A stretch of DNA of 64,000 bases. Origin: Haematospirillum sp. H4485. Its GTDB lineage: Bacteria; Pseudomonadota; Alphaproteobacteria; Rhodospirillales; Rhodospirillaceae. This document shows, in pieces, positions 10,226 through 19,151 of the stretch. Where the stretch lies: assembly GCF_012102745.1 (NCBI RefSeq), contig NZ_JAAVSY010000002.1, forward strand, positions 1 to 64,000, given 5' to 3'. The notes beneath the pieces were generated by a model. It saw only the letters and a program-made list of their open reading frames with translations. It was not told where the DNA came from and did not search any database. The position numbers were made by a program, and so were the translations under genes. Numbering within the stretch: the stretch's first letter is position 1; each line of letters opens with the position of its first letter.

Positions 10226-12487
10226 TCAGGAAAGAGAAATCCCATGATCGCGGGCATAACCACGTAAACGTTCGCGCAAGGAACGGTATCCCAAATTCAG
10301 AAGATCATCCAGATAGCCCGCAAGATCACCCAAATTTGCATCCCGGAGAGCAGCTTTGACAGGGCCAACACCCGAAGCCGACATGGACAATGTCCGAACA
10401 CCAAGCGCAGCCAGCACAACAGCTTCCAACGGTCGCCCGGCCATTTCCCCACACACTGAACAGGCAACACCGGCATCGGCACAAGCCTGGACAACCTGCC
10501 TCACCACCTTCAGGAACGGTGGTGAGAGAACGTCATAGCGATCAGCCACACTGGGATTGCCACGGTCCGTTGCAAACAGGAACTGCGACAGGTCATTGGT
10601 TCCAATCGACAAGAAGTCAACATGATCCAGCAAAGCGGGTAGCTCCCAAAGCAGAGAGGGAACCTCCAGCATTGTTCCAACGCGAACAGCAGACGGCACA
10701 AAACCCGCAGCACCCTGGCGGGACAGCTCCATGTCCAGCAGCTGGCGGGCCTGACAGAATTCCTCAACCGTCGAAATCATCGGGAACATAATACACAACA
10801 CACGGCCGTGTGCTGCCTGGACAAGGGCCTGAAGCTGCTCAAGAAAGATCGCCGGCCGATCCATGGAAATGCGTACCGAGCGCCACCCGAGAGCCGGATT
10901 CTCCTCACGCGTGCTGTGCCAATACGGCAACACCTTGTCAGACCCGACATCAAGAGTACGGAACACAACCGGACGCTCTGGTCCGGCATAATCCAGTATC
11001 CGGCTGTACAGCGCACGCTGTGCAGCGACATCCGGCAGAGCCGGGCGGGACATGAATGGCAACTCCGTGCGGTAAAGACCAATGCCGCTGGCCCCTGTTT
11101 CATCCAGGTGAGGCAAATCCAGAAGAAGCCCGGCATTAAGCATGAGATTGACCGTTACACCGTCACGACTGACAGCCGGTACGGTTCGCAGCTGCGCCCA
11201 TGCCTGTAACTTGTGTTGTCGCAGACACAGCGATTCCTCGAACTGCTGGCAGATATCTTCCGATGGGCGGATAAACACCTGCCCATGTTCACCATCCACA
11301 ATGACGGAGTCACCGGACTCCACCATCGAGAACACTGAATCAACCCGTCCCACAACCGGGATTCCCAGTGCACGGGCCACAATGACCGCATGCATAGTAC
11401 GTGATCCTTCTTCCATCACAAGACCACACAGGCGGGAACGGTCATAATCCAGAAGCTCGGTCGGGCCCAGGTTGCGGCAAACCAGCACTGCATCCTCAGG
11501 CAATTCATCCTGAATATCTTCACCGGCCAGATGACGCAGCAAGCGGTTGGCCAGATCTTCCAGGTCATGCAACCGCTCACGCAGGTACGGATCAGAAACC
11601 TGGTGCATACGCATGCGCGTATCGTCATGAACCCGCATAACCGCAGCCTCGGCCGTCAGGCCAGATCGCACCGCATCCGAAATCCGGCCAATCCAGCCCT
11701 TGTCCTGGGCAAACATGCGATAGGCCCGCAGGATGTCCAGGGAATCCCCGCTAACACCGTCGAATCCCATCATGGTGTCAACCTCGGCCCGCAGGGTCTG
11801 CAGGGCTTCATGAAGACGATGAAGCTCACACTCCGGATCCTCGGCAACAACATCATTGACGCTGCGCCGGGGTTCATGCAGCACCACGGTCCCAATCCCG
11901 ATACCCGGGGCCAGGGTCAGGCCATCAAGGCGCAGCGGCAGCAGACCGATGCCATCAGCAGGCATCAGTTCATCGCGGCTGACAAGGTCCGACGAGCCAA
12001 TCAGCTCGGCCAGAACCATGGTGACCGTTTCCAGGGTCTCGATCTCCAGATCAGAGAACACCCGGGTATCCCTGTTCTGCACAACCAGAACACCGATAAC
12101 CCGCGACCCACGTATAATCGGGACACCGACAAAGGAATGAAAAAGGTCTTCGCCTGTTTCCGGACGATAGACAAACGACGGATGCTGCCAGGCGTCGGCA
12201 AGGGACAGGGACCGCCCATGGGCGGCAACGTCCCCCACCAACCCTTCCGCCACCCGCAGACGTGTCTGGTGAACGGCAGACTGGTTCAGCCCCTCGGTAG
12301 CAAACAGCTCCAGGACCTCGCCGGCACGCATGACATAAATGGAACAGACTTCAGCCTGAAGGGAATCAGCAATGACCATGGCCACGCCGTCCAGGCGGCT
12401 CTGCGCATCACCATCGCCAGCCAGAACGTCGCGCAAACGGGACAGCAGACGCCGGGCAACGTCTGCATCCACCTCGATTTTGCTCAT
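10226..12487 (-). CDS. ptsP: Phosphoenolpyruvate-protein phosphotransferase with GAF domain (EI-Ntr)
   Basis: First enzyme of the nitrogen-type phosphotransferase relay: takes phosphate from PEP and passes it to NPr, tuning nitrogen and potassium regulation. The 753-residue layout is an N-terminal GAF domain (about 1-165, with VEVCSIYVMRAGEVLELFATEGL-type text), the EI N-terminal domain, the swivelling phosphohistidine domain with the acceptor His in GSRTMHAVIVAR (about residue 365), and the PEP-utilising TIM barrel (GIGLYRTELPFM, then SIGTNDLSQF and CGEMAG). GAF plus EI identifies PtsP rather than the sugar-type PtsI. It follows the nitronate monooxygenase-like gene by about 29 bases. Confidence 0.95.
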   Translation of the reverse strand: MSKIEVDADVARRLLSRLRDVLAGDGDAQSRLDGVAMVIADSLQAEVCSIYVMRAGEVLELFATEGLNQSAVHQTRLRVAEGLVGDVAAHGRSLSLADAWQHPSFVYRPETGEDLFHSFVGVPIIRGSRVIGVLVVQNRDTRVFSDLEIETLETVTMVLAELIGSSDLVSRDELMPADGIGLLPLRLDGLTLAPGIGIGTVVLHEPRRSVNDVVAEDPECELHRLHEALQTLRAEVDTMMGFDGVSGDSLDILRAYRMFAQDKGWIGRISDAVRSGLTAEAAVMRVHDDTRMRMHQVSDPYLRERLHDLEDLANRLLRHLAGEDIQDELPEDAVLVCRNLGPTELLDYDRSRLCGLVMEEGSRTMHAVIVARALGIPVVGRVDSVFSMVESGDSVIVDGEHGQVFIRPSEDICQQFEESLCLRQHKLQAWAQLRTVPAVSRDGVTVNLMLNAGLLLDLPHLDETGASGIGLYRTELPFMSRPALPDVAAQRALYSRILDYAGPERPVVFRTLDVGSDKVLPYWHSTREENPALGWRSVRISMDRPAIFLEQLQALVQAAHGRVLCIMFPMISTVEEFCQARQLLDMELSRQGAAGFVPSAVRVGTMLEVPSLLWELPALLDHVDFLSIGTNDLSQFLFATDRGNPSVADRYDVLSPPFLKVVRQVVQACADAGVACSVCGEMAGRPLEAVVLAALGVRTLSMSASGVGPVKAALRDANLGDLAGYLDDLLNLGYRSLRERLRGYARDHGISLS

Positions 12488-12516
12488 CCCTGCTCCCCCT
12501 TACCGGTTTACACCCG

Positions 12517-13584
12517 TCAGATATTGGGACCACTCACCCGGTTTTCAAGGGCTGAAACCGCCTGCCCCACCAATTCCTGCAGAATTTCCGCCACAGGCTG
12601 TTCCCGCGTGACCATGCCAACACTCTGGCCAGCCATCAAGGACCCATGATCCACATCCCCATCGATCACCGCCCGGCGCAAAGCCCCAGCCCAGAAATGC
12701 TCGATTTCCAGCTGGGCATCTTTCTGGTCCAGCTCCCCGGCGCGAAAACGCTCGATAACAGCGCGCTGGGTTTCCATAAACAGCTCCGTTCCCTTGTTGA
12801 CAAGGGCACGCACAGGAATAACAGGAAAACGTGGATCAAGCTGGACTGTAGGGACCGCATCGCGGGCACTGGCTTTCAGGAACTCACGCTTGAAGGCCGG
12901 ATGCGCGATACTTTCCGTGGCACAGACCAACCGCGTACCAATCTGGACCCCCGCCGCCCCCATCTCCAGGAACGACGCAATAGCCTCGCCGCGCCCGATG
13001 CCGCCGGCAACAAAGACCGGAACATCGCGCATGACAGGCAAAATCTCCTGCGCCAAAACACTGGTGGAAACCGGTCCGATATGGCCACCTGCCTCGGTTC
13101 CCTCAATCACAAGGGCATCCACACCGGAACGAACCAGCTTTTTGGCCAGAACCACGGCCGGTGCAAAACAGATCACCCGCGCCCCACCATCCTTGACACG
13201 GCGTATGGATGCAGACGAAGGCAGGCCACCGGCCAGAACAATGTGGCCCACGTTTTCCGCCAGGCACACAGAAATCAAGTCATCCAAGCGCGGATGCATC
13301 GTAATCAGGTTCACACCGAACGGCTTGCCGGTCAGGGCACGGGTCGCCCGTATCTCGGCCTCCAGCAGATCCGGGGTCATCGAACCAGAGGCAACGACGC
13401 CAAAACCCCCGGCATTGGACACCGCTGAAACCAAGCTGCGCTCCGACACCCAGGACATGGCACCGCCAAGAATGGCATACTCACATCCCAGAAAAGCCCT
13501 GCCCGCAGCCCAGAGATCATCAAGATGCCTTCTGCCCTCCCCGGTCACATCCCGCGTGGCCGACACTCCGTTTCCCTCCATCAT
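12517..13584 (-). CDS. Nitronate monooxygenase family flavoprotein
   Basis: FMN-dependent TIM-barrel enzyme of the 2-nitropropane dioxygenase/NMO family, related to FabK. The 355 residues include the diagnostic EGTEAGGHIG motif, the glycine-rich GGIGRGEAIASFLEMGAAGVQIGTR phosphate-binding region (split here around GAAG), and an N-terminal YAILGGAMSWVSE stretch. The substrate cannot be read from sequence; detoxification of nitronates is the family default. Its ATG overlaps the lysC stop by one base (TGATG), so it is translationally coupled to aspartate kinase, although no metabolic link is obvious. Confidence 0.88.
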   Translation of the reverse strand: MMEGNGVSATRDVTGEGRRHLDDLWAAGRAFLGCEYAILGGAMSWVSERSLVSAVSNAGGFGVVASGSMTPDLLEAEIRATRALTGKPFGVNLITMHPRLDDLISVCLAENVGHIVLAGGLPSSASIRRVKDGGARVICFAPAVVLAKKLVRSGVDALVIEGTEAGGHIGPVSTSVLAQEILPVMRDVPVFVAGGIGRGEAIASFLEMGAAGVQIGTRLVCATESIAHPAFKREFLKASARDAVPTVQLDPRFPVIPVRALVNKGTELFMETQRAVIERFRAGELDQKDAQLEIEHFWAGALRRAVIDGDVDHGSLMAGQSVGMVTREQPVAEILQELVGQAVSALENRVSGPNI

Positions 13585-14801
13585 CAGGCATCCAGCCGAT
13601 AGGCTGTGTGCAAGGCACGCACGGCCAGCTCGGTATACTCTTCGGCGATCAGAACCGAAACCTTGATCTCCGACGTGGAAATAACCTGTATGTTGATCCC
13701 CTTTTCGGCCAGGGCCCCGAACATCGTCTGCGCAACACCTGCGTGGCTGCGCATGCCAACGCCGACAACCGACACCTTGGCGACATCCGGGTCCGTCACC
13801 AGTTCAGCATAACCCAGCTGCGTCTGGCGGGACTCAAGAACCTTCACCGCCCGCCCGAAATCATCCCGGCTGACAGTAAAGGTCATGTCTGTCGCCCCGA
13901 TCCCGCGGGAAATATTCTGGACAATCATGTCCACGTTGATATTGGCTTCCGTCAGGGGACCAAAAATAGCGGCAGCAACCCCCGGACGATCCGGCACATT
14001 GACCAGGGTAATCTTGGCCTCGTCCCGGGAATAGGTGATGCCGCTGACAAGTTCCTTTTCCACGATTTCATCCTCGTCACAGATAATGGTCCCGGTTGCG
14101 TCCGAGAAACTGGAGCGGACTTGCACCCGCACTCCATGCTTCATGGCCATTTCCACAGAGCGGACCTGTAGAACCTTGGCCCCGAGAGAGGCGCTTTCCA
14201 GCATTTCCTCATAGGTAATCTTTTCAAGCTTGCGGGCACGGGCCACAATGCGAGGGTCGGTTGTATAAACGCCGTCAACATCGGTATAGATATCGCAGAT
14301 ATCAGCTTTTATTGCCGCAGCCAGGGCAACAGCCGATGTATCGGATCCCCCACGTCCAAGGGTCGTGACCCGGCCATCAGGCCCCATACCCTGGAAACCT
14401 GCAACCACAGCCACCTCCCCCCCGGCCATACGCTGGAGCAACACAGAAGTCTCTATGCCCACAATACGGGCGCGGGAATGTGCACCATCGGTATGAATTG
14501 GTAATTGCCAGCCTGCCCATGAACGGGCACGGACCCCCAGATCCTGAAGGGCCATGGCCAGAAGACCGATCGTAACTTGCTCGCCCGTTGCGACAACAAC
14601 ATCATATTCCCGCACATCGTGCAAGGGAGCCAGATCCCGGCAGAACCCCACCAGCTTGTTGGTTTCACCGGCCATGGCCGACACCACAACAGCCACCTCG
14701 TGACCGGCGTCAACCTCGGACTTCACACGGCGGGCGACATTGCGGATACGGTCAAGATCCCCGACGGAGGTACCGCCAAACTTCATAACAACTCGAGCCA
14801 T
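13584..14801 (-). CDS. lysC: Aspartate kinase
   Basis: Phosphorylates aspartate, the entry step to lysine, threonine, methionine and diaminopimelate. The 405-residue monofunctional type starts [15 protein letters not shown] with the KFGGTS substrate/ATP motif (7-12). It carries the [15 protein letters not shown] motif mid-protein and two C-terminal ACT domains (about 265-405) for allosteric feedback. ATG at 14801 gives the normal family start; the frame continues upstream through the intergenic region without family similarity. It is the first gene of the minus-strand series and is transcribed divergently from ubiG, with a 10-base inverted repeat in the space between them. Confidence 0.96.
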   Translation of the reverse strand: MARVVMKFGGTSVGDLDRIRNVARRVKSEVDAGHEVAVVVSAMAGETNKLVGFCRDLAPLHDVREYDVVVATGEQVTIGLLAMALQDLGVRARSWAGWQLPIHTDGAHSRARIVGIETSVLLQRMAGGEVAVVAGFQGMGPDGRVTTLGRGGSDTSAVALAAAIKADICDIYTDVDGVYTTDPRIVARARKLEKITYEEMLESASLGAKVLQVRSVEMAMKHGVRVQVRSSFSDATGTIICDEDEIVEKELVSGITYSRDEAKITLVNVPDRPGVAAAIFGPLTEANINVDMIVQNISRGIGATDMTFTVSRDDFGRAVKVLESRQTQLGYAELVTDPDVAKVSVVGVGMRSHAGVAQTMFGALAEKGINIQVISTSEIKVSVLIAEEYTELAVRALHTAYRLDA

Positions 14802-14851
14802 CGGGAAAAGTCCGTCCCCTGGATTCATGTAAGACACGGTTCTGCAATTGC

Positions 14852-14891
14852 CGGAACCTGCGGGCCGGTATACATACTCCGGCAGGTTCCG
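14852..14891. promoter_or_regulatory. Perfect inverted repeat in the lysC/ubiG divergent region
   Basis: CGGAACCTGC (14852-14861) and GCAGGTTCCG (14882-14891) are exact reverse complements separated by 20 bases. The position, 50 bases from the lysC start and 75 from ubiG, fits a two-site operator or a leader hairpin of lysC. No T-run follows on either side, so a terminator is less likely. Confidence 0.5.
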
Positions 14892-14965
14892 TGGCGCAAG
14901 GTTCCGACACACCACACCTGTCTTGCGTTGCCTTTTCTGTATGTCAACCAGCGGAGTATGCCCGG

Positions 14966-15709
14966 ATGAACAAGGCTCAAACCACAGCATCGCCCGAAGA
15001 GCTGGCGAAATTCGAGGCCATGGCCGATTCGTGGTGGGATCCAGAAGGAAAGTTCAAGCCCCTGCACCGGTTCAACCCGCAGCGGCTTTCCTTCATCCGC
15101 GACGCAGCCTGCGCCCATTTCCGCCTGAATCCAGCGGATACAACCCCGTTCCAGGGATTGTCGCTGGTTGATATCGGCTGCGGGGGTGGCCTTCTGTCTG
15201 AACCCATGGCACGGCTGGGCTTTGCCGTCACCGGCATCGACGGGGTGGAAAAGAATATCGGCACGGCACGCGCCCATGCGGCCCGCTCTGGCCTGGATAT
15301 TGATTACAGGGCCACACTGGCGGAAAACCTGGTTGCGGAAAAGGCCCAATTTGATGTGGTGCTGTCCATGGAGGTCGTTGAACACGTCGCCGACCCGGAC
15401 TTCTTCCTGCAAACCTGTGCAAACCTGGTCAAGCCGGGGGGCATGCTGGTCGGCGCCACCATCAACCGTACCATCCGCTCGATGTTACTGGCCAAGATCG
15501 GGGCCGAATACATCCTGCGCTGGCTTCCCAAGGGAACCCACGACTGGGATAAATTTGTGAAACCCAGTGAATTTGCCGCCGGGTTGCGTCGTGGAGGCAT
15601 GGAAGTCACCGACCTGCGGGGGATGAGCTACAATCCCCTGTCCGGTGACTGGTCCATCACCGATGACCTGTCCGTCAACTATCTGCTGATTGCCAAACAC
15701 CCGGCCTGA
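14966..15709 (+). CDS. ubiG: Ubiquinone biosynthesis O-methyltransferase
   Basis: SAM-dependent enzyme that performs both O-methylations in ubiquinone synthesis (demethylubiquinone to ubiquinone, and the earlier polyprenyl-catechol step). The 247 residues show the UbiG opening [24 protein letters not shown], the SAM motif [19 protein letters not shown], and the C-terminal GMSYNP stretch. ATG at 14966 is chosen over the upstream in-frame start because homologues begin with the EELAKF segment shortly after the start. Divergent from lysC, a pairing conserved in alphaproteobacteria. Its stop codon lies inside a hairpin shared with the convergent trkH gene. Confidence 0.96.
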   Translation: MNKAQTTASPEELAKFEAMADSWWDPEGKFKPLHRFNPQRLSFIRDAACAHFRLNPADTTPFQGLSLVDIGCGGGLLSEPMARLGFAVTGIDGVEKNIGTARAHAARSGLDIDYRATLAENLVAEKAQFDVVLSMEVVEHVADPDFFLQTCANLVKPGGMLVGATINRTIRSMLLAKIGAEYILRWLPKGTHDWDKFVKPSEFAAGLRRGGMEVTDLRGMSYNPLSGDWSITDDLSVNYLLIAKHPA

Positions 15710-15720
15710 CACAGGCCGGG
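15700..15720. terminator. Hairpin at the ubiG/trkH convergent junction
   Basis: CCCGGCCTG, loop ACA, CAGGCCGGG: a perfect 9-base-pair stem that includes the ubiG stop codon. There is no U-tract, so it may act as a weak or factor-assisted terminator or an mRNA 3' end stabiliser. Confidence 0.5.
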
Positions 15721-15721
15721 A

Positions 15722-17194
15722 TCAATCCCGCCAGAAGCGCCAGAACAATAACACAAGAACCGAGAAAAACTCCAGACGGCCAAGGAGCATACCCACGGAC
15801 AGGGCCCACTTGGCAGCATCAGGAAGGGGCTGGAAGTTGCCAACCGGCCCGATAATGTCACCCAGACCCGGTCCAACGTTCCCAACTGCGGTTGCAGCAC
15901 CTGAAATCGCTGTAACCCAGTCCAAGCCAACGGCAGCAAGGAACAGGGTAATACCACCAACCGTCGCAATGTAGATGAAGAAAAACAACAGGACCGAGGC
16001 AGCAACATCTTCTGTAATGCGGCGATCACCGTACCGCTGGACCTCAACGGCATTCGGGCTGATCAGGCGGTGGATATGCGACACGAAAAGCTTCCAGGCA
16101 ATATGAAAACGGAAGATCTTTATCCCGCCCGCCGTTGACCCTGTGCACCCGCCAACGAATAAAAGGGCAAAGAAACTGGCCACCGCCAGATTGCCCCACT
16201 GGGTGTAGTCAGCGCTCGCAAAGCCGGTTGTTGTGACCACTGAAACAACGCTGAACATCACGTGGCTGAAGGTATCAAACAGATCATCCTTGCCAGTCAG
16301 CATCATCCACACGGTCAGAATAACAGATGTCAGGATCAGGAAGCCCAGAAATCCCCTGACCTGCAGATCAGAAAACAGAACCCGGACCCCGCCACGCCCC
16401 ATGCGGATAAACAGGGTAAAGGGCACCCCGCCGCAGATCATGAAAACAATGGCAACCCAGTTGATAAAATGGCTGTTGAAATGAGCAATAGAGCTGTCCG
16501 AGGTAGAATAGCCGCCCGTAGAAAGAGTCGACATTGCATGGTTGACAGCTTCGAAAAGAGTCATGCCGCCCAGCAGGTAGAAAACCGTACACAAGGTCGT
16601 CAGGGCAATATAGATCAGGACCAGGGCCGCTCCCAGCTGGCTGACCTTTCCCAGCACCTTGTCGCCTGTATCCGAGCTTTCCATCTTGAACAGCTGCATA
16701 CCCCCGACCCGCAGGAACGGCAGCAGCGAAATGGCCATGACAACAATTCCGATCCCGCCCAGCCAATGCAGCAGGGAACGCCACAGCAGGATACCGGGAG
16801 GAGCCAGGTCAAGACCGGTGATAACCGTTGCTCCGGTGGTTGTCAGGCCGGAAATAGCTTCAAAAAATGCATCCGTATAGCTCATACGGAAACGCGACAG
16901 ATGAAACGGCATTGCTGAAAAGGCCGTAACGCCAAGCCACGACAGAACCGTCAGCAAGAAGGCCTGATGGCGGGACAGGGTGATATTCCGGTCAAAATTG
17001 GCAAATGTCAGCAACAAGCCGACCAGAACAGTCAACGCTCCGGAGACAAAAAAACTGACCCAATCCGGATCGCCACCGGCCAGGTCAACAGCAGCCGGCA
17101 CCAGCATGGCCACGCCAAGAATGGTCAGAAACGCCCCGACCACAAACAAGACCGGCCGAAGACCAAGCGGACTATTCCCTTTTTGTTGCTGCAT
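15722..17194 (-). CDS. TrkH family potassium uptake protein
   Basis: Membrane pore subunit of a Trk/Ktr-type potassium transporter. In 490 residues about ten to twelve hydrophobic segments are visible, with the four selectivity-filter loops characteristic of the family: TTTGATV, STGGYSTSD, TTTGFASAD and CTGSTAGGI. ATG at 17194 (MQQQKGN...) is used, because the upstream frame is not hydrophobic or family-like. The cytosolic NAD-binding partner TrkA is not in this window. It converges on ubiG; the DUF1178 gene lies just upstream on the same strand, about 60 bases away. Confidence 0.92.
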   Translation of the reverse strand: MQQQKGNSPLGLRPVLFVVGAFLTILGVAMLVPAAVDLAGGDPDWVSFFVSGALTVLVGLLLTFANFDRNITLSRHQAFLLTVLSWLGVTAFSAMPFHLSRFRMSYTDAFFEAISGLTTTGATVITGLDLAPPGILLWRSLLHWLGGIGIVVMAISLLPFLRVGGMQLFKMESSDTGDKVLGKVSQLGAALVLIYIALTTLCTVFYLLGGMTLFEAVNHAMSTLSTGGYSTSDSSIAHFNSHFINWVAIVFMICGGVPFTLFIRMGRGGVRVLFSDLQVRGFLGFLILTSVILTVWMMLTGKDDLFDTFSHVMFSVVSVVTTTGFASADYTQWGNLAVASFFALLFVGGCTGSTAGGIKIFRFHIAWKLFVSHIHRLISPNAVEVQRYGDRRITEDVAASVLLFFFIYIATVGGITLFLAAVGLDWVTAISGAATAVGNVGPGLGDIIGPVGNFQPLPDAAKWALSVGMLLGRLEFFSVLVLLFWRFWRD

Positions 17195-17255
17195 GAACGG
17201 CTGTATGTCCCCCGCACACCGTGGCCTACCCTGCTTGCTGCGCCCCACTGCAGGA

Positions 17256-17747
17256 TCAAGCATTTTCCACCAACCAAGGCAGTGAAGCAAACTCTATCCC
17301 CTCTTCCCGCAAGGAATCACATTCCTGCGGTGAAGCCTCTCCATAAACCGGACGCGGCTCAACCTCGCCATAGTGGATCTTCCGGGCCTCTTCAGCAAAG
17401 CCCTGCCCCACATAATCACATTTTTCCTCAATGACACGTCGCACCATACCAATCGCCTCACGCAAACGGACATCATGCTCGCTGCGCAGACCAGGTACCC
17501 CGCCCGGTGCTGCATCAGAAGAGGTATCCCCTGCTGAGACAGGGGGCGGATCCCGTTCATCCCGCACGCCACACGCATCACGTTTTTTGGCAATCTTGGG
17601 GACAGAAAGCGCTTTTTTGACCTGGGTGCTGCCACAAACGGGGCACAGAACGGCCTGTTTTTCAACCATACAGTCATAGGCCGCACTGCTGGCAAACCAG
17701 CTTTCAAAAGTGTGCCCACCGGCACAGGCAAAGTCATAAAGGATCAT
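17256..17747 (-). CDS. DUF1178 family zinc-ribbon-like protein
   Basis: A 163-residue protein of unknown function, with a conserved beginning MILYDFACAGGHTFESWFASSAAYD and a CPVCGS knuckle near residue 35 that probably binds zinc with the earlier Cys/His. The middle is a Pro/Gly/Asp-rich linker. The C-terminal helix includes EEKCDYVGQGFAEEARKIHYGE, the most conserved part of DUF1178. ATG start at 17747. The family is nearly confined to proteobacteria and is often near carbon-nitrogen hydrolase or grxC genes, which are not seen here. Confidence 0.88.
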   Translation of the reverse strand: MILYDFACAGGHTFESWFASSAAYDCMVEKQAVLCPVCGSTQVKKALSVPKIAKKRDACGVRDERDPPPVSAGDTSSDAAPGGVPGLRSEHDVRLREAIGMVRRVIEEKCDYVGQGFAEEARKIHYGEVEPRPVYGEASPQECDSLREEGIEFASLPWLVENA

Positions 17748-17871
17748 CGTGCTGCTTTGTCATGATACAAGATGTCAGCATGTTGGGAACCGACACCGTC
17801 GTTTAAACGGCCCGGAAACCAAAGGCAATACAGAAGCCGTCAACAGGCTTCCCAAATCGCGCCCAGATATC

Positions 17872-17898
17872 TTGCCTTGCCGTCAGGTGCCCTATACT
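17872..17898 (+). promoter_or_regulatory. Candidate promoter of the xseB-ispA-dxs operon
   Basis: TTGCCT (17872-17877), a 15-base spacer and TATACT (17893-17898), 29 bases before the xseB ATG. The -10 box is good; the short spacer weakens the call. It lies in the divergent space between DUF1178 and xseB. Confidence 0.35.
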
Positions 17899-17926
17899 CT
17901 GGCGCCCCCAATGAGAAGAGGATGCC

Positions 17927-18181
17927 ATGACGACCGCCACCCTGCCCCCGGATATTGCCGGACTAAGCTTCGAGGATGCCCTGCGCGAACTGGAGCAGAT
18001 TGTCCAGCAACTTGAGCGTGGTCAGGTTCGACTCGACGAGGCTGTCGGGGCCTATGAACGCGGGACCCTTCTCAAGTTCCACTGTGAAAAACGACTGGCG
18101 GATGCGACAGCCAGGGTGGAAAAAATTGCTCTTGCTGCCGACGGAACGGCCAGCGGCACAACCCCTCTTGATCCAGCCTGA
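17927..18181 (+). CDS. xseB: Exodeoxyribonuclease VII small subunit
   Basis: Small subunit of the single-strand-specific exonuclease VII, which forms a complex with the XseA large subunit. The 84-residue protein has the whole XseB signature: FEDALRELEQIVQQLERGQVRLDEAVGAYERG, followed by a second helix with LKFHCEKRLADATARVEKI. It is the first gene of an operon with ispA and dxs, a classical bacterial arrangement. ispA starts 12 bases after its stop codon. XseA itself is not in the window. Confidence 0.96.
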   Translation: MTTATLPPDIAGLSFEDALRELEQIVQQLERGQVRLDEAVGAYERGTLLKFHCEKRLADATARVEKIALAADGTASGTTPLDPA

Positions 18182-18193
18182 GGTTCCAGAACA

Positions 18194-19108
18194 ATGCCCG
18201 GCATGAGCCTAGCCCTGCAGGCTGCCCTGAAAGAAAAAACGGCTGCGGTCGAAACAATGCTCGCCCGTCTGATACCGGAGATACCGGAAGCAGAGGGACG
18301 GGTCTTTGAAGCCATGCGCTATTCAACGCTGGCTGGCGGAAAACGGCTGCGCCCGTTCCTGGTCCTGGCAACAGCCGACATGTTCAATGTCAGCGAAACC
18401 GCAGCCTTGCGCACCGCATCCGCGGTGGAGATGGTCCACTGCTATTCTCTTGTCCACGATGACTTGCCCGCCATGGACGACGACAGCATGCGCCGGGGAA
18501 AACCAGCCTGCCACCGCCAGTTTGATGAAGCAACAGCCATTCTGGCGGGTGATGCCCTGCTGACCCGTGCGTTCGAGGTTCTTGCTGCCCCGTCAACCCA
18601 TGCCGATCCTGCCGTACGCTGCACCTTGGTCAGTGAACTGGCCAAGGCCGCGGGGCCCCATGGCATGGTCGGCGGGCAGATGGTTGACCTTCTGGCTGAA
18701 CGGAAAGGGCGGGATCACCCCGGGCTTGATGTTTCAGCCATCACCCGTATGCACCAGATGAAGACCGGCCGCATTATCGGCTTTTCGTGCATGGCCGGGG
18801 CCATCCTTGGCAAGGCACCGCCACAGATCCGCCACGCGCTGCAGGCTTATGCCCACGACCTGGGGCTGGCCTTCCAGATCGTCGATGATCTTCTCGACGT
18901 AGAGGGCGATCCGGCCCGCATGGGTAAAACCCAGGGAAAGGATGCCGCCGCCGGGAAGGCAACCTTTGTCACCCTGCTCGGCCTGGAGAGAGCGAAGGAA
19001 CAGGCCCGTGCCCTTGGCGAACAAGCCATTTCCCATCTTAAAGTTTTTGACGAAGAAGCATCTTTGCTGCGCGATGTTGTAGGATATGTCCTTGAACGCC
19101 AGAGCTGA
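18194..19108 (+). CDS. ispA: Farnesyl diphosphate synthase
   Basis: Chain-elongating prenyltransferase making C15 farnesyl diphosphate from IPP and DMAPP. The 304-residue protein has the first aspartate-rich motif in HDDLPAMDDD with downstream Arg pair, the GDALL motif, GGQMVDL, and the second motif DDLLDVEGD. The residues before the first Asp-rich motif (YSLVHDDLP) fit a short-chain (C15) synthase. ATG at 18194 (MPGMSLALQ) is used. It lies between xseB and dxs in the isoprenoid operon and probably supplies precursor for undecaprenyl phosphate and quinones. Confidence 0.95.
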   Translation: MPGMSLALQAALKEKTAAVETMLARLIPEIPEAEGRVFEAMRYSTLAGGKRLRPFLVLATADMFNVSETAALRTASAVEMVHCYSLVHDDLPAMDDDSMRRGKPACHRQFDEATAILAGDALLTRAFEVLAAPSTHADPAVRCTLVSELAKAAGPHGMVGGQMVDLLAERKGRDHPGLDVSAITRMHQMKTGRIIGFSCMAGAILGKAPPQIRHALQAYAHDLGLAFQIVDDLLDVEGDPARMGKTQGKDAAAGKATFVTLLGLERAKEQARALGEQAISHLKVFDEEASLLRDVVGYVLERQS

Positions 19109-19151
19109 CTGTCACGACACAACACGCACCTGATCGCACCGGAGGTTTCCT

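Noticed and set aside
11531-12649. 372-codon plus-strand frame opposite ptsP
   Set aside because: Antisense to a complete PtsP with all motifs; no ribosome-binding site or family signal.
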